DNA of 62,813 nucleotides. Source: Bacteroidales bacterium. Lineage in GTDB: Bacteria; Bacteroidota; Bacteroidia; Bacteroidales; P3. The notes beneath the pieces were generated by a model, which did no database searches, had not been told where the DNA came from, and was given only the letters and a program-made list of their open reading frames with translations. Position 1 is the first letter of the stretch. Each line of letters starts with the position of its first letter. Below, piece after piece: positions 15,289-25,091 of this stretch. The stretch spans positions 1 to 62,813 of the forward strand of contig WRCN01000010.1 of NCBI GenBank assembly GCA_009783885.1, read 5' to 3'. The translations under genes were made by a program, and so were the position numbers.

Positions 15289-17985
15289 TTGAATTTGTTG
15301 AGAAATTTTTTAATATCAATACCCTCTATTACGTTGTTTGCCCTATTTTTGAGCAGCAGTTCGACTGTTTTTGCACAAGCAGGACGGGTGGCTTTTGACA
15401 GAGATACAAGAATTACCGAAACGCCGCCAATAGTGGTAAAAGACTCTGCATCTATAGGCGATAGCACGGCTCCACGTTCCAGATCGGCAATTGATAGCAG
15501 AATAGATTACAAAGCCAAAGATTCGATCTTTTTCGATTTGAGAGCCAATAAGGCTTATCTTCACGAAAAAGCACAAGTCAATTACAAAGACATTGAATTA
15601 AAAGCAGGTCTTATTGTAGTGAATTTCAACAGTCAGGAAGTGAGTGCGTTTCCTAAAATTGATTCGTTGGGGCATGAAGTGGATCGTCCTTTTTTCAGCG
15701 ACAACAAGCAAACGTTTGAAGCGCGAGAGCTGACCTATAATTTTCAGTCGGAACGAGCACGAATAAAAAATATTGTAACCCAAGAAGGAGAAATGATCAT
15801 TCATGGCGATTTGGTGAAAAAACTGCCCAATAACGATGCTTTTGTGAAGCGGGCGCGCTTCACAACCTGCGATTTGGAACATCCGCATTTTCATATTGAA
15901 GCCCTTCGAGCAAAAATTATTCCCGGAGATAAGGTGGTTACAGGTGGTGCCATGTTTTTTTTGAATGATGTACCAACTCCGCTGGCTGTACCGTTTGGTC
16001 TGTTTCCCAACACAACCAAAAATACGTCAGGTGTGATTATTCCGAGTTACGGTGAAAGCCGCGGACAAGGATTTTTTCTTATGGATGGTGGTTTTTATTG
16101 GAGTATCAACGATTATCTCGATTGGAAAATCACCGGAGACATCTATTCGCGCGGAGAATGGAAGGTACGAAATGTTGTGCAATATGCAAAACGCTACAAG
16201 TTCAATGGTCGATTCGGTATGGAAAATGGAATGGTGCCGGAGGGTGAATATGGAACTCCGAGTTATAAACAAACCCGAAGTTTACGTATTGATTGGAGTC
16301 ATACGCAAGACCCTAAAGCCAATCAAAATAGCAGATTTTCTGCCAGCGTAAATTATTTCAACAGATCTTCCCAACAATTCAGTTCATCGCTTAACGACCG
16401 TTTCAACAGTCAATCCACTTCAAATATCTCTTATCAATTACGAATTGCCAATCGTTTCAATCTTGCTACAGCTGCAAATTTGAACTATAATATTGCATCC
16501 GGCGACATAGCGGCAACGCTTCCTTCTATAAGTTTCTCCATGGATCCGATTTATCCGTTTCAACGTAAAATTAGCAAAGGAAATGCAATGTGGTACGAAA
16601 GTTTAAAAGTTAATTATTCGATGAGGGCAAACAATCAAATGAATGGCAAGGACAGTGTATTTTGGACACAAGAAACGTTGAGAGAGATGAGGAACGGAAT
16701 TACTCACAACGTTCCGGTAGAGATGAATATCAAACTTTTTAAAGGAAAAATCAATTGGAATCATACGGTACAATACTCCGAACAATGGCATTTTAAAGCC
16801 ATTACAAGAGGTTTGGATACGACCTTTATGGAAATAAAAGACACTGCCGGCGAGATTATCCGAGTTGATACAATTTTTAAAAGAGGTGTTGTACAAGACC
16901 GTCAATACGGCTTCTGGGCAACGCGAGATTACAGTTATTCAACCACATTCAATACCACTTTGTACGGGACGATTCAAAGCAATCGTGGACTTATCAGAGG
17001 TTTCCGACACATGATGACACCAAGCGTTGGGTTTAGGTTATCTCCCGATTTTATAACCGCTGCAAACGGGTATCGCTACTATGAAGACGAAAAAGGAGAT
17101 CAACATCGTTACAATATTTTTGACGAAAGCTGGGCTCGCCCCCCTTCAGGAGTAAAAAGCGGAAGTGTAAATTTCGGTCTTTCCAATAGGTTTGAAATGA
17201 AAGTGCGCGACCGAAAAGATACTGTTTCAGGAGGAACGCGAAAGATCGTCTTGCTTGAAAATTTAAGTCTTACTACATCATACAATTTAGCCGCGGATTC
17301 TTTAAATTGGGCACCAATTTCTTTGACTGCACGAACAACACTCTTCAAAGGCCTTACGATCAACTACCGCGCTGAATTTTCGCTTTATGATTTGGATGCT
17401 AATAACCGTCCTTACAACAAATTTGTTTGGGAGACCGACCGCATACCTTTCTTGCTGAGGTCCGAAAATATGAATACGTCTTTAAACTGGTCGTTTAGTT
17501 CAAAAAAAAGGGATGAAAATGAACCCGCGCAATCGGCTCAAACACCTGAAAATATTGCAATTTTTGAAAAACCGGCAACATTCGATGTGCAATGGTCGTT
17601 AAATGTCGGTTACACGATTAGCTACACCAACAGACTTGATCCGAAATACCGCCAAACCAATATTTGGGGATACCCTACATACGAATTTTTCAGTATGTAT
17701 GACCGAAAAATTTCACAAACCTTAACGCTTAATGGCACCGTTGACCTCACTCAAAAATGGAACATTAATTTCTATTCCGGATTTGATTTCAATACAAAAA
17801 AATTAAGTAGCACCACGTTTAATATCTCTCGTGATCTGCATTGTTGGACCATGAGTTTTTCTTGGACACCTTTCGGAGATCTTAGACAATGGAGTGTATC
17901 CATTAGGCTCAACTCACCCATGTTGCGTGATGTCATGAAATACGACAGAAAAAGTTCAATCCGAGAAACCGACAATTATTTTTAA
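15289..17985 (+). CDS. LptD-like LPS-assembly outer-membrane protein
   Basis: This 898-residue protein should insert lipopolysaccharide into the outer leaflet of the outer membrane. A signal sequence (to about residue 30, ending TVFAQ) is followed by an OstA/LptA-like beta-jellyroll (about 60-210, with FEARELTYNFQSERARI), then a large beta-barrel rich in alternating aromatic and polar strands, ending in a short tail. Cysteines are few, as in Bacteroidetes homologues. No ATG precedes the signal peptide; the TTG at 15289 is the best start. It is divergent from the amidase operon and lies 22 bases before ridA. LptD-like proteins of this phylum are shorter in the barrel than those of Proteobacteria, so the family name is by similarity. 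Confidence 0.85.
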   Translation: MNLLRNFLISIPSITLFALFLSSSSTVFAQAGRVAFDRDTRITETPPIVVKDSASIGDSTAPRSRSAIDSRIDYKAKDSIFFDLRANKAYLHEKAQVNYKDIELKAGLIVVNFNSQEVSAFPKIDSLGHEVDRPFFSDNKQTFEARELTYNFQSERARIKNIVTQEGEMIIHGDLVKKLPNNDAFVKRARFTTCDLEHPHFHIEALRAKIIPGDKVVTGGAMFFLNDVPTPLAVPFGLFPNTTKNTSGVIIPSYGESRGQGFFLMDGGFYWSINDYLDWKITGDIYSRGEWKVRNVVQYAKRYKFNGRFGMENGMVPEGEYGTPSYKQTRSLRIDWSHTQDPKANQNSRFSASVNYFNRSSQQFSSSLNDRFNSQSTSNISYQLRIANRFNLATAANLNYNIASGDIAATLPSISFSMDPIYPFQRKISKGNAMWYESLKVNYSMRANNQMNGKDSVFWTQETLREMRNGITHNVPVEMNIKLFKGKINWNHTVQYSEQWHFKAITRGLDTTFMEIKDTAGEIIRVDTIFKRGVVQDRQYGFWATRDYSYSTTFNTTLYGTIQSNRGLIRGFRHMMTPSVGFRLSPDFITAANGYRYYEDEKGDQHRYNIFDESWARPPSGVKSGSVNFGLSNRFEMKVRDRKDTVSGGTRKIVLLENLSLTTSYNLAADSLNWAPISLTARTTLFKGLTINYRAEFSLYDLDANNRPYNKFVWETDRIPFLLRSENMNTSLNWSFSSKKRDENEPAQSAQTPENIAIFEKPATFDVQWSLNVGYTISYTNRLDPKYRQTNIWGYPTYEFFSMYDRKISQTLTLNGTVDLTQKWNINFYSGFDFNTKKLSSTTFNISRDLHCWTMSFSWTPFGDLRQWSVSIRLNSPMLRDVMKYDRKSSIRETDNYF

Positions 17986-18007
17986 AATTTAAAACATTAT
18001 AACTGTC

Positions 18008-18385
18008 ATGAAAAAAATCATCAACACACTAAACGCACCTAAGGCTATCGGTCCTTACAGCCAAGCTATTGAAGCCAACGGCACCTTGTATATTTCCGGT
18101 CAGATTCCCGTTAATCCGGCTACCGGACAAATCGTTGAAGGCGGCATTGTTGAGCAAACCGAACAAGTGATGAAAAACATTGAAGCTATTTTGAAAGAAG
18201 CCGGCTACACATTTGAAAACGTTGTGAAATCAACCTGTTTGTTGAGTACAATGGATCATTTTGCAGCCATGAACGAAATTTACGGAACCTATTATTCGGT
18301 GAATCCGCCTGCTCGTGCTGCGTATGCCGTGCAAAAGCTTCCGCTCGGCGTGCTTGTTGAGATTGAAACGATTGCGGTGAAATAA
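18008..18385 (+). CDS. ridA: RidA-family enamine/imine deaminase
   Basis: This 125-residue cytosolic protein matches RidA (YjgF/YER057c) over its full length. RidA hydrolyses reactive enamine/imine intermediates made by PLP enzymes such as threonine dehydratase. Hallmarks are NAPKAIGPYSQAIEANGTLY, the PVNPATGQIVEGG loop, the catalytic Arg in NPPARAAY, and the terminal LPLGVLVEIETIAV. It follows the lptD-like gene closely and is probably read from the same promoter. A pair of repeat hairpins lies directly after its stop codon and may serve as its transcript end. Confidence 0.95.
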   Translation: MKKIINTLNAPKAIGPYSQAIEANGTLYISGQIPVNPATGQIVEGGIVEQTEQVMKNIEAILKEAGYTFENVVKSTCLLSTMDHFAAMNEIYGTYYSVNPPARAAYAVQKLPLGVLVEIETIAVK

Positions 18386-18393
18386 AGGGTACC

Positions 18394-18450
18394 TCGTGGT
18401 TTTTCGACTTCGCTCAGCCACCGTCGGTCGTTGAGCGAAGTCGAAACGAA
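18394..18450. repeat. Pair of hairpin units after ridA
   Basis: Two inverted units each hold the core TCGACTTCGCTC: one with a degenerate GTGG...CCAC stem and one with stem TCGTT/AACGA. The same pair type is found inside hydF and the GT9 gene. Confidence 0.8.
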
Positions 18451-18456
18451 ATCCCT

Positions 18457-18486
18457 TTGCTATTCTCAATTTTTTTCGTATCTTTG
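18457..18486 (+). promoter_or_regulatory. Promoter at the head of the glycan cluster
   Basis: TTG at 18457-18459 and TATCTTTG at 18479-18486 are separated by 19 bases. The first gene starts at 18530. It is probably the main promoter for the genes up to 27.8 kb. Confidence 0.7.
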
Positions 18487-18529
18487 CAACGGCGAAGCCC
18501 TCAACGAAGTTAAACCTAATATTCAAAAT

Positions 18530-19120
18530 ATGAATAAAAAACAACCCAATTCAAAACTTCCAAAGCCTGTTCAAAAACCACCGAAAGCTCCGCAAAAAAG
18601 TTGGTTCGATGTTGTAGTGAGGTTTGGTAAACAAGCCTTAGTGGCATTAGCAGGATTATTTTTATTGGTTCAAGCTAAAAACTCTGCTGTGGGTTATCGT
18701 TGGGTATACGACAGTCTGCTTAAAGGAAATATGGAAGTGATCAGAAAACATCCCAACCTTTCTGTTGACGAGCGTTATGTTATGAAAATGGGATTCCCGA
18801 TTTCCTACTTGAATCACATCAAACAGCATACGCCGGACTCTGCGATTATTTTATTTCCGGAACCTTCTGTTTTCTTAGACACCAAAGATCCTAATCAAAA
18901 TCTATCGGGAATGCATGGTTGGTCTTTTAGCAAATACGCTTATTTTCGCTATCTCCAACCTCGAAAAGTGGTGTTTGCAAACGAAACAGATTCGCCCTAT
19001 TTTGAAAAAATAACTCATGTGGCCATTATCAACGAATGGGGTTACGATTTTCTATCTTATCCGGTTCCTCTCGAACATCGTCCAGTTAATGCCATTTTAC
19101 CAATTCATTCAAATCAATAA
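18530..19120 (+). CDS. Hypothetical membrane-anchored protein of the glycan cluster
   Basis: This 196-residue protein is not recognised. A basic, proline-rich N-terminus is followed by one membrane segment (about residues 35-52, ALVALAGLFLLVQA), then a soluble domain of about 140 residues with segments such as YVMKMGFPISYLNHI and TPDSAIILFPEPSVF. It ends four bases before the start of a polytopic membrane protein, suggesting that the two act together, perhaps with the soluble domain as an accessory of a membrane glycosyltransferase. The start at 18530 was chosen because it follows a clear promoter; an earlier ATG at 18431 lies inside a repeat. Confidence 0.65.
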   Translation: MNKKQPNSKLPKPVQKPPKAPQKSWFDVVVRFGKQALVALAGLFLLVQAKNSAVGYRWVYDSLLKGNMEVIRKHPNLSVDERYVMKMGFPISYLNHIKQHTPDSAIILFPEPSVFLDTKDPNQNLSGMHGWSFSKYAYFRYLQPRKVVFANETDSPYFEKITHVAIINEWGYDFLSYPVPLEHRPVNAILPIHSNQ

Positions 19121-19124
19121 TATT

Positions 19125-20501
19125 ATGGTTGCTATAGGTTTATTAATATCGTTTTTTCTAGGTTATATTTGGCTTCAAGTTTTCTTCAATCGCATCACTA
19201 TGCTTGAAAAAATTGGAGGTGCTTTTTTATTAGGTATAGCACTTCAAACCATGGTGATGGTTCTGATCGAAATACTTGGAATGCCCATCACATTAGACAA
19301 AATCTTCATCGGAACAGCGATTTTCGGACTAATTCCAATTGGTTTTGCAATAGTAAAAAATCGATTGCTACTTAATCCGATACCAAAAAAATTCGTGTTT
19401 CCAAAAATAAGTTTGATTTGGATTTTATTCGCGGTTTTGATTGCGTATATTGCCTATATGAATTTTATGAAATGCGTGTATTTCCCAGCATTTGACAGAG
19501 ATAGTGTTGATGGTTTTGAAAGTATAGGCTATGCAATTGCCATAGAACATTGCATTGCGAATTTGACCGTGTTTGACCCCATTTATCACCCAAGAGTGAA
19601 TAGTCCGGCGAGCGTTGCTGTCTATATGCCGTTTACTCAGTTGTCGTATGCTTATACTTACTTACTTGGCGCTGAGTTGTCAAAAATTATTAATGCCGTT
19701 ATGTATTTAAGTTTTATTGTTTTGTTTTATGCGGTGATGAGACGTGTAGCTACCGATACCATTGCGATTATCGTAACGCTGTTTATGATGGTAACACCCG
19801 AACTTATAGCATGGTCATCCATGTCGGCAACCAATGTGCTTCAAGCAATCTTTGCTTCTATCGGTGTTATTTACGGATTGCTTTGGATAAAAGAGCAACG
19901 TTCGGAGGATTTATATTTATCAGCTGTTTTTATGGCTCTAAATTTGTGGTCGCGCAACGAAGGACTTGTTATTGTACTTGCTTTGGGTGCCGTATTATTT
20001 TTAAGAATGTTGGTTTTAAAAAAATGGCTACAAATCATTCCCTGGGGGATTATTGTGTTTGTCCCATTCATCATGTGGAACGTTTATATGAAAGTGGCGG
20101 GCATGTGGTCGGAAAGTGTTATTCTCACGAAACTATTTTGGGACCCCGAAAAATTTAGTGTGATGTGGGAACGTTTTGTTTTCTTAATGCGAAATCGCCA
20201 GTATTACGGCTACTCGTTCGATGCGTTTGCTATTTTTGCAATTGCGAATGCGTACTTCATTTGGAAGAAAAAACATATTCTCAATGCCTACACATTGCTA
20301 TGTATTGTTATGGCTTTCGTTCTTTATTTCATCGTAATTTATCAAGTTAACTATGTTTGGGATTCGATTGAAAATGTATTGAACTATTCGGCAAAACGCT
20401 TCTTTTTCTGCTTTATTCCGATGATGTGGTTTTTTGTTGGTTCATCTTACTTGACGGACAAATTCGGAACATGGCTTGATAAATTTCAATTTGGAAAATA
20501 A
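19125..20501 (+). CDS. Polytopic membrane protein, possible GT-C glycosyltransferase
   Basis: This 458-residue protein has about eleven or twelve membrane segments. After the second or third helix a loop carries FDRDSVDGFESIGYAIAIEH, with acidic residues where GT-C enzymes keep their catalytic Asp. A central NLWSRNEGLV motif also resembles ArnT/PMT-like proteins. GT-C enzymes transfer sugars from lipid carriers on the outer face of the membrane. The family cannot be fixed by eye. It is followed five bases later by a DPM1-like GT2 gene, which makes lipid-linked sugar donors for such enzymes, and this supports the guess. Confidence 0.65.
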   Translation: MVAIGLLISFFLGYIWLQVFFNRITMLEKIGGAFLLGIALQTMVMVLIEILGMPITLDKIFIGTAIFGLIPIGFAIVKNRLLLNPIPKKFVFPKISLIWILFAVLIAYIAYMNFMKCVYFPAFDRDSVDGFESIGYAIAIEHCIANLTVFDPIYHPRVNSPASVAVYMPFTQLSYAYTYLLGAELSKIINAVMYLSFIVLFYAVMRRVATDTIAIIVTLFMMVTPELIAWSSMSATNVLQAIFASIGVIYGLLWIKEQRSEDLYLSAVFMALNLWSRNEGLVIVLALGAVLFLRMLVLKKWLQIIPWGIIVFVPFIMWNVYMKVAGMWSESVILTKLFWDPEKFSVMWERFVFLMRNRQYYGYSFDAFAIFAIANAYFIWKKKHILNAYTLLCIVMAFVLYFIVIYQVNYVWDSIENVLNYSAKRFFFCFIPMMWFFVGSSYLTDKFGTWLDKFQFGK

Positions 20502-20506
20502 ACACT

Positions 20507-21223
20507 ATGCAAAAAATATCCATTATTGTTCCTGCTTACAACGAAGGCAAAACCATTCAACTTGTTTTGGAAAAATTAAAAAATCTTAAACTCGTGAACA
20601 ACATTCGAAAAGAAGTTATAGTGGTTAACGATGCATCGAAAGATGATACAGAGGCAAAAGTGCAGGATTTCATTAAAGCTCATCCATCCATTCCGGATAT
20701 GGATATCATTTATCTCAAACACGACAAAAACGCAGGTAAAGGACAGGCGATTCGAACAGCAATTGAGCATATTTCCGGTGAGGTAACCATCATTCAAGAT
20801 GCCGATTTAGAAACCGATGTAGAGGATATCAACTTGATGCTGACATATTATTTGCAACACAATTTAAAAGTGCTTTATGGCTCGAGATTTTTTAGTCGAC
20901 AGAATATCCGTAGGCGTTCTTATTTTTATTGGGGAGGACGTTTGGTAAGCTGGGTAGCGAATGTTCTGTATTTTCAAAGACTAACCGATGCCCCGACGTG
21001 TTACAAAATGATAGATACAGCACTATTAAAAAGCATTCCGTTGAATTGTAAGCGATTTGAATTTTGTCCGGAAATCACAGCAAAAATTGCCAAAAAGGGC
21101 ATTAAAATACAAGAATATCCTATGCGGTACTATCCAAGAACTATCGAAGAAGGGAAAAAACTAAGATGGCATGATGGACTCGAAGCAATTTGGACGCTAA
21201 TAAAATACAGATTTGTAAATTAA
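20507..21223 (+). CDS. Glycosyltransferase family 2, polyprenyl-phosphate sugar synthase type
   Basis: This 238-residue single-domain GT2 begins SIIVPAYNEGKTIQLVLEKL and carries VVNDASKDDT, KNAGKGQAIRTAIEH and the metal-binding IQDADLETD. This set resembles dolichol/polyprenyl-phosphate mannose synthases (DPM1-like) without membrane helices. It probably loads a sugar onto undecaprenyl phosphate on the cytosolic side. It is preceded by a possible GT-C transferase that could use the product. Confidence 0.88.
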   Translation: MQKISIIVPAYNEGKTIQLVLEKLKNLKLVNNIRKEVIVVNDASKDDTEAKVQDFIKAHPSIPDMDIIYLKHDKNAGKGQAIRTAIEHISGEVTIIQDADLETDVEDINLMLTYYLQHNLKVLYGSRFFSRQNIRRRSYFYWGGRLVSWVANVLYFQRLTDAPTCYKMIDTALLKSIPLNCKRFEFCPEITAKIAKKGIKIQEYPMRYYPRTIEEGKKLRWHDGLEAIWTLIKYRFVN

Positions 21224-21243
21224 TTTTGAAATAAATATCAACG

Positions 21244-22395
21244 ATGAAAAAGGTTGCACTTATTACAGGAATTACCGGACAAGACGGAGCTTATTTAGCA
21301 GAATTTTTGCTAAAAAAAAACTACGTTGTTCATGGGATTAAACGTCGTTCTTCGCTTTTCAATACCGAACGTATCGACCATTTATACCAAGACCCAAGCG
21401 TGGAAAATAGAAATTTCATTCTTCACTATGGCGATATGACCGATTCGATGAATTTGACTCGAATTATTCAAGAAGTTCAACCGGATGAAATTTACAATTT
21501 GGCGGCGATGTCGCATGTTCATGTGAGTTTTGAAACGCCGGAATATACCGCAAATGCCGATGGTATTGGTACATTACGGTTGTTGGAGGCCATTCGGTTG
21601 TTGGGATTAACCAAAAAAACACGCATTTATCAAGCGTCTACATCCGAACTTTACGGCTTGGCTCAAGAGGTTCCGCAATCGGAAAAAACGCCGTTTTATC
21701 CGCGTTCGCCGTATGCCGTTGCGAAAATGTATGCGTATTGGATTACGGTGAATTATCGCGAAGCTTACAAGATGCACGCAAGCAACGGCATTTTGTTTAA
21801 TCACGAAAGCCCTATTCGCGGAGAAACGTTCGTAACGCGCAAAATCACTCGCGCTGCCGCTCGTATCGTGATGGGCATGCAAGACAAACTTTTCTTGGGA
21901 AACCTCAGCTCCAAACGAGATTGGGGACATGCGAAAGATTATGTAGAAGCGATGTATTTGATTCTGCAACAGGAACAACCCGACGATTATGTTATCGCAA
22001 CGGGTATAACAACATCAATTCGAGATTTTGTAAAAATGTCGTTTGTCAAATTGGGCATAACCATTGAATTTAAAGGCGAAGGTGTGGAAGAAAAAGGATT
22101 TATTTCGAATATTGACATTGATGTTTTTTCAAAAACGGTAGGCAAAGAATTTTTGGAAAATCTTCAAAAACGTTTGAAAAATGACATTGTTGAGGTTGAT
22201 CCGCAATATTTCCGTCCTACTGAAGTCGATTTGTTGATAGGCGATTCCACGAAAGCGAGAACTAAACTCGGCTGGAAGCCCAAATATGACCTTAATACAT
22301 TAATCGAAGACATGATTTTGAGCGATATCAAACTGTTCAAGAAAGAAAACTATCTCAAAGAAGGCGGATTTACTACACTTAATTATTTCGAATAG
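21244..22395 (+). CDS. gmd: GDP-mannose 4,6-dehydratase
   Basis: This 383-residue enzyme converts GDP-D-mannose to GDP-4-keto-6-deoxy-mannose, the first step to GDP-L-fucose. The NADP-binding loop is [10 protein letters not shown] near residue 8, followed by [30 protein letters not shown], the catalytic Thr/Ser region STSELYG, and YxxxK in YAVAK with the flanking [30 protein letters not shown] is diagnostic. Length is typical. The next gene is GDP-L-fucose synthase, giving a complete two-enzyme pathway. Confidence 0.97.
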   Translation: MKKVALITGITGQDGAYLAEFLLKKNYVVHGIKRRSSLFNTERIDHLYQDPSVENRNFILHYGDMTDSMNLTRIIQEVQPDEIYNLAAMSHVHVSFETPEYTANADGIGTLRLLEAIRLLGLTKKTRIYQASTSELYGLAQEVPQSEKTPFYPRSPYAVAKMYAYWITVNYREAYKMHASNGILFNHESPIRGETFVTRKITRAAARIVMGMQDKLFLGNLSSKRDWGHAKDYVEAMYLILQQEQPDDYVIATGITTSIRDFVKMSFVKLGITIEFKGEGVEEKGFISNIDIDVFSKTVGKEFLENLQKRLKNDIVEVDPQYFRPTEVDLLIGDSTKARTKLGWKPKYDLNTLIEDMILSDIKLFKKENYLKEGGFTTLNYFE

Positions 22396-22396
22396 C

Positions 22397-23488
22397 TTGG
22401 AAAAACATGCAAAGATATATGTAGCAGGGCATACAGGGCTTGTGGGTTCTGCAATTTGGAAAAATTTACAACAAAAAGGCTATACCAATTTGTTGGGAAA
22501 AACGATAGACGAACTGGATTTGAGAAATCAGTGGGAGGTTGAACGTTTTTTTGAATCCGAAAAACCGGATTATGTGTTTTTGGCTGCTGCGAAAGTCGGC
22601 GGAATCATGGCCAACAACACGTATAGAGCTGATTTCATTTATGAAAATTTGCAAATTCAAAATAACGTTATTCATTCGGCATGGAAATTCGGTGCGAAAA
22701 AACTGTTGTTTCTCGGATCAACGTGTATTTATCCAAAAAATGCACCACAACCCATGTCAGAAGATGTTTTGTTGACTGATGTTTTGGAATATACCAATGA
22801 GCCATACGCCATAGCAAAGATAGCAGGAATCAAGCTTTGCGAGAGTTTTAATTTGCAATACGGCACAAATTTTTTAGCCGTTATGCCGACCAATTTGTAT
22901 GGTCCGAATGATAATTTCAATTTGGAAACCAGTCATGTTTTACCTGCATTGCTTCGAAAAATGCATTTGGCCAAACTTTTGAAAAACGGCGATTTTGAAG
23001 GTATTCGAAACGATTTGAACCTTCGTCCGATTGAACAAGTTGATGGTACTGCTGATGAAAACATCATTTTGGAGAAATTAGCCAAATACGGCATTACGAA
23101 TGAAAGCATAGAAATTTGGGGCACCGGCAAACCTCTGCGTGAATTTCTTTGGAGCGAAGATATGGCGGATGCGTGTGTGTTTGTGATGGAAAATGTTAAT
23201 TTTTCAGACTTGATAAAAGGCAAACCAGAAATCAGAAATTGTCACATTAATATCGGTACAGGAAAAGAAATATCTATCGCCGAATTGGCATCAACAATTC
23301 AATCCATTATAGGCTATAATGGCAAAATTATCTATAATTCCGAAAAACCAGACGGCACCATGCGAAAACTTACTGATCCGACGAAATTACATTCGTTGGG
23401 TTGGCAGCATTCTGTGGAATTGCCGGATGGAATTCGGAAAATGTATGAGTGGTATGTTTTAGCGGTATCAACTATTGTAGGGGTATGA
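22397..23488 (+). CDS. fcl: GDP-L-fucose synthase
   Basis: This 363-residue epimerase/reductase completes GDP-L-fucose synthesis from the Gmd product. Visible are the NADP loop [36 protein letters not shown], the YxxxK motif in YAIAK, and NLYGPNDNF. The insertion around residues 190-230 ([20 protein letters not shown]) matches the longer Bacteroidetes form. The start codon is a TTG at 22397, two bases after the gmd stop; no better start is seen. Confidence 0.95.
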   Translation: MEKHAKIYVAGHTGLVGSAIWKNLQQKGYTNLLGKTIDELDLRNQWEVERFFESEKPDYVFLAAAKVGGIMANNTYRADFIYENLQIQNNVIHSAWKFGAKKLLFLGSTCIYPKNAPQPMSEDVLLTDVLEYTNEPYAIAKIAGIKLCESFNLQYGTNFLAVMPTNLYGPNDNFNLETSHVLPALLRKMHLAKLLKNGDFEGIRNDLNLRPIEQVDGTADENIILEKLAKYGITNESIEIWGTGKPLREFLWSEDMADACVFVMENVNFSDLIKGKPEIRNCHINIGTGKEISIAELASTIQSIIGYNGKIIYNSEKPDGTMRKLTDPTKLHSLGWQHSVELPDGIRKMYEWYVLAVSTIVGV

Positions 23489-23519
23489 AAATGATAATAA
23501 CAAAAAAAACCAAATCATT

Positions 23520-24431
23520 ATGATGTTTTTTAACAAAATTGTACAGAAATTTGCTAAAGCTATTATCAAAAGAATAGAAAAAGATGAAACAGAGTTATTG
23601 GCGATAGGAGCTTTGTTATCAAAACAACAGTTGCAAATCCCTTCTACATACGACTTTAATGATTTTGAGTTTAAGATATTTAGTCAATGGGGTGATGATG
23701 GATTGATACAATATCTTATAAAAAACGTAAAAATTGAAAACAAAATTTTTATTGAGTTTGGTGTTGAAGATTATTCGGAATCAAACACAAGATTTCTAAT
23801 GATGAATAACAATTGGGGTGGCTTTGTGATGGATGGCTCAGAAAAGAATATGAAAAAATTAAGAAATCGAGACTGGTTTTGGAAATATTCGTTGAAATGC
23901 AAATCCGTTTTTATAACAAAGGAAAATATAAACAACCTTTTGGCTTCTACCGGATATAAAAACATAGGGCTCTTACATATAGATCTTGACGGAAATGACG
24001 CACATATTTTGACAGAAATAGATTTAAGTGAATTAAATCCATCAATAATAATCATGGAATATAATGCTGTATTTGGGAAAGAAAGAGCTATTACTGTTCC
24101 TTATGATGAAAACTTTATGAGAACGCAAAAACATTATAGTAATTTGTATTTTGGCGCTTCGTTGGCGGCAATAACACATATTGCAAATGATAAAGGGTAT
24201 GGTTTAATTGGCTGTACTTTGGCAGGAAATAATGCGTATTATGTACGAAGGGATTTACTAAATGAAATTATAAAGGAAAAAACAATTGAAAATGCGTTTA
24301 TAATGAGTAAATCTCGTGAAAGTCGGAAAGAGAACAATGCTTTATCATATTTAGATGGTGATGAGCGATACAACGCGATAAAAGGGTTAGATGTAGTCAA
24401 TATTATTACAAACGAAATAGAAAAACTTTAG
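23520..24431 (+). CDS. FkbM-like methyltransferase-fold protein
   Basis: This 303-residue protein is probably a class I methyltransferase of the FkbM group. FIEFGVEDYSESNTRFLM fits the SAM-binding glycine region (here EFGV rather than GxGxG), WGGFVMDGSE the acidic ribose-binding strand, and GLLHIDLDGNDAHIL the FkbM-type DxxGN motif; IIIMEYNAVFG follows. It may methylate a sugar hydroxyl of the surface glycan. The divergence from GxGxG leaves the activity open. It is less GC-rich than gmd and fcl. Confidence 0.65.
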   Translation: MMFFNKIVQKFAKAIIKRIEKDETELLAIGALLSKQQLQIPSTYDFNDFEFKIFSQWGDDGLIQYLIKNVKIENKIFIEFGVEDYSESNTRFLMMNNNWGGFVMDGSEKNMKKLRNRDWFWKYSLKCKSVFITKENINNLLASTGYKNIGLLHIDLDGNDAHILTEIDLSELNPSIIIMEYNAVFGKERAITVPYDENFMRTQKHYSNLYFGASLAAITHIANDKGYGLIGCTLAGNNAYYVRRDLLNEIIKEKTIENAFIMSKSRESRKENNALSYLDGDERYNAIKGLDVVNIITNEIEKL

Positions 24432-24437
24432 AAATTT

Positions 24438-25091
24438 ATGAACGAAGCTTCGAAAACACTTAAAGCTTGGACAGAAAAGGAAAAACAATTTCTTTTGGGA
24501 GATGGAATTGATATTGGGTGTGGATCTGATCCGATAACACCTAACGTGAAAACGTTTGACATGGTAGATGGAGACGCCAACCATATTACAAAATTTGTAA
24601 ATCAAACATTTGATTTTGTTTTTTCATCTCATTGTTTAGAACACATGATTAACCCATACTATGCACTGCTCGAATGGTGGAAGTTGGTAAAGCCGGGAGG
24701 TGTTATTATTTTTATTGTTCCCGATGAAGATTTATATGAACAAGGGATTTTCCCGAGTCGATTTAATAGCGACCATAAGCATACATTCACAATTTCCAAA
24801 GCACAAAGCTGGTCGCCTGTTTCTGTTAATGTACTGGACTTGGCACAATCGCTTCCGAATGGGAAAATAGAACACTTATGTCTTCAAGATAAAAATTATG
24901 ATCGGCGAAAAATGACTTGTGGCATGAAAAAAAGATCGCTATTCTCAAAACTGTTTTTTAGAACTTATCAAGCTACCAAAATTCGTATTTCATGCCTAGA
25001 TTTGATCATGAAAGAGTATTATCCGATTGCTCAAACTTTGCAAGAAAATGCTTTTGCGCAAATAGAGTGTATTGTAAAAAAAACAAAATAA
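24438..25091 (+). CDS. Class I SAM-dependent methyltransferase
   Basis: This 217-residue protein has the SAM motif GIDIGCGSDPI (motif I), the acidic VDGDAN strand, FVFSSHCLEHM (motif IV region) and VKPGGVIIFIVPDEDLYE. It belongs to the methyltransferase_11/25 group common in polysaccharide clusters. The acceptor is unknown; a sugar is likely given the neighbours. It abuts the following GT9 gene with no gap. Confidence 0.82.
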   Translation: MNEASKTLKAWTEKEKQFLLGDGIDIGCGSDPITPNVKTFDMVDGDANHITKFVNQTFDFVFSSHCLEHMINPYYALLEWWKLVKPGGVIIFIVPDEDLYEQGIFPSRFNSDHKHTFTISKAQSWSPVSVNVLDLAQSLPNGKIEHLCLQDKNYDRRKMTCGMKKRSLFSKLFFRTYQATKIRISCLDLIMKEYYPIAQTLQENAFAQIECIVKKTK

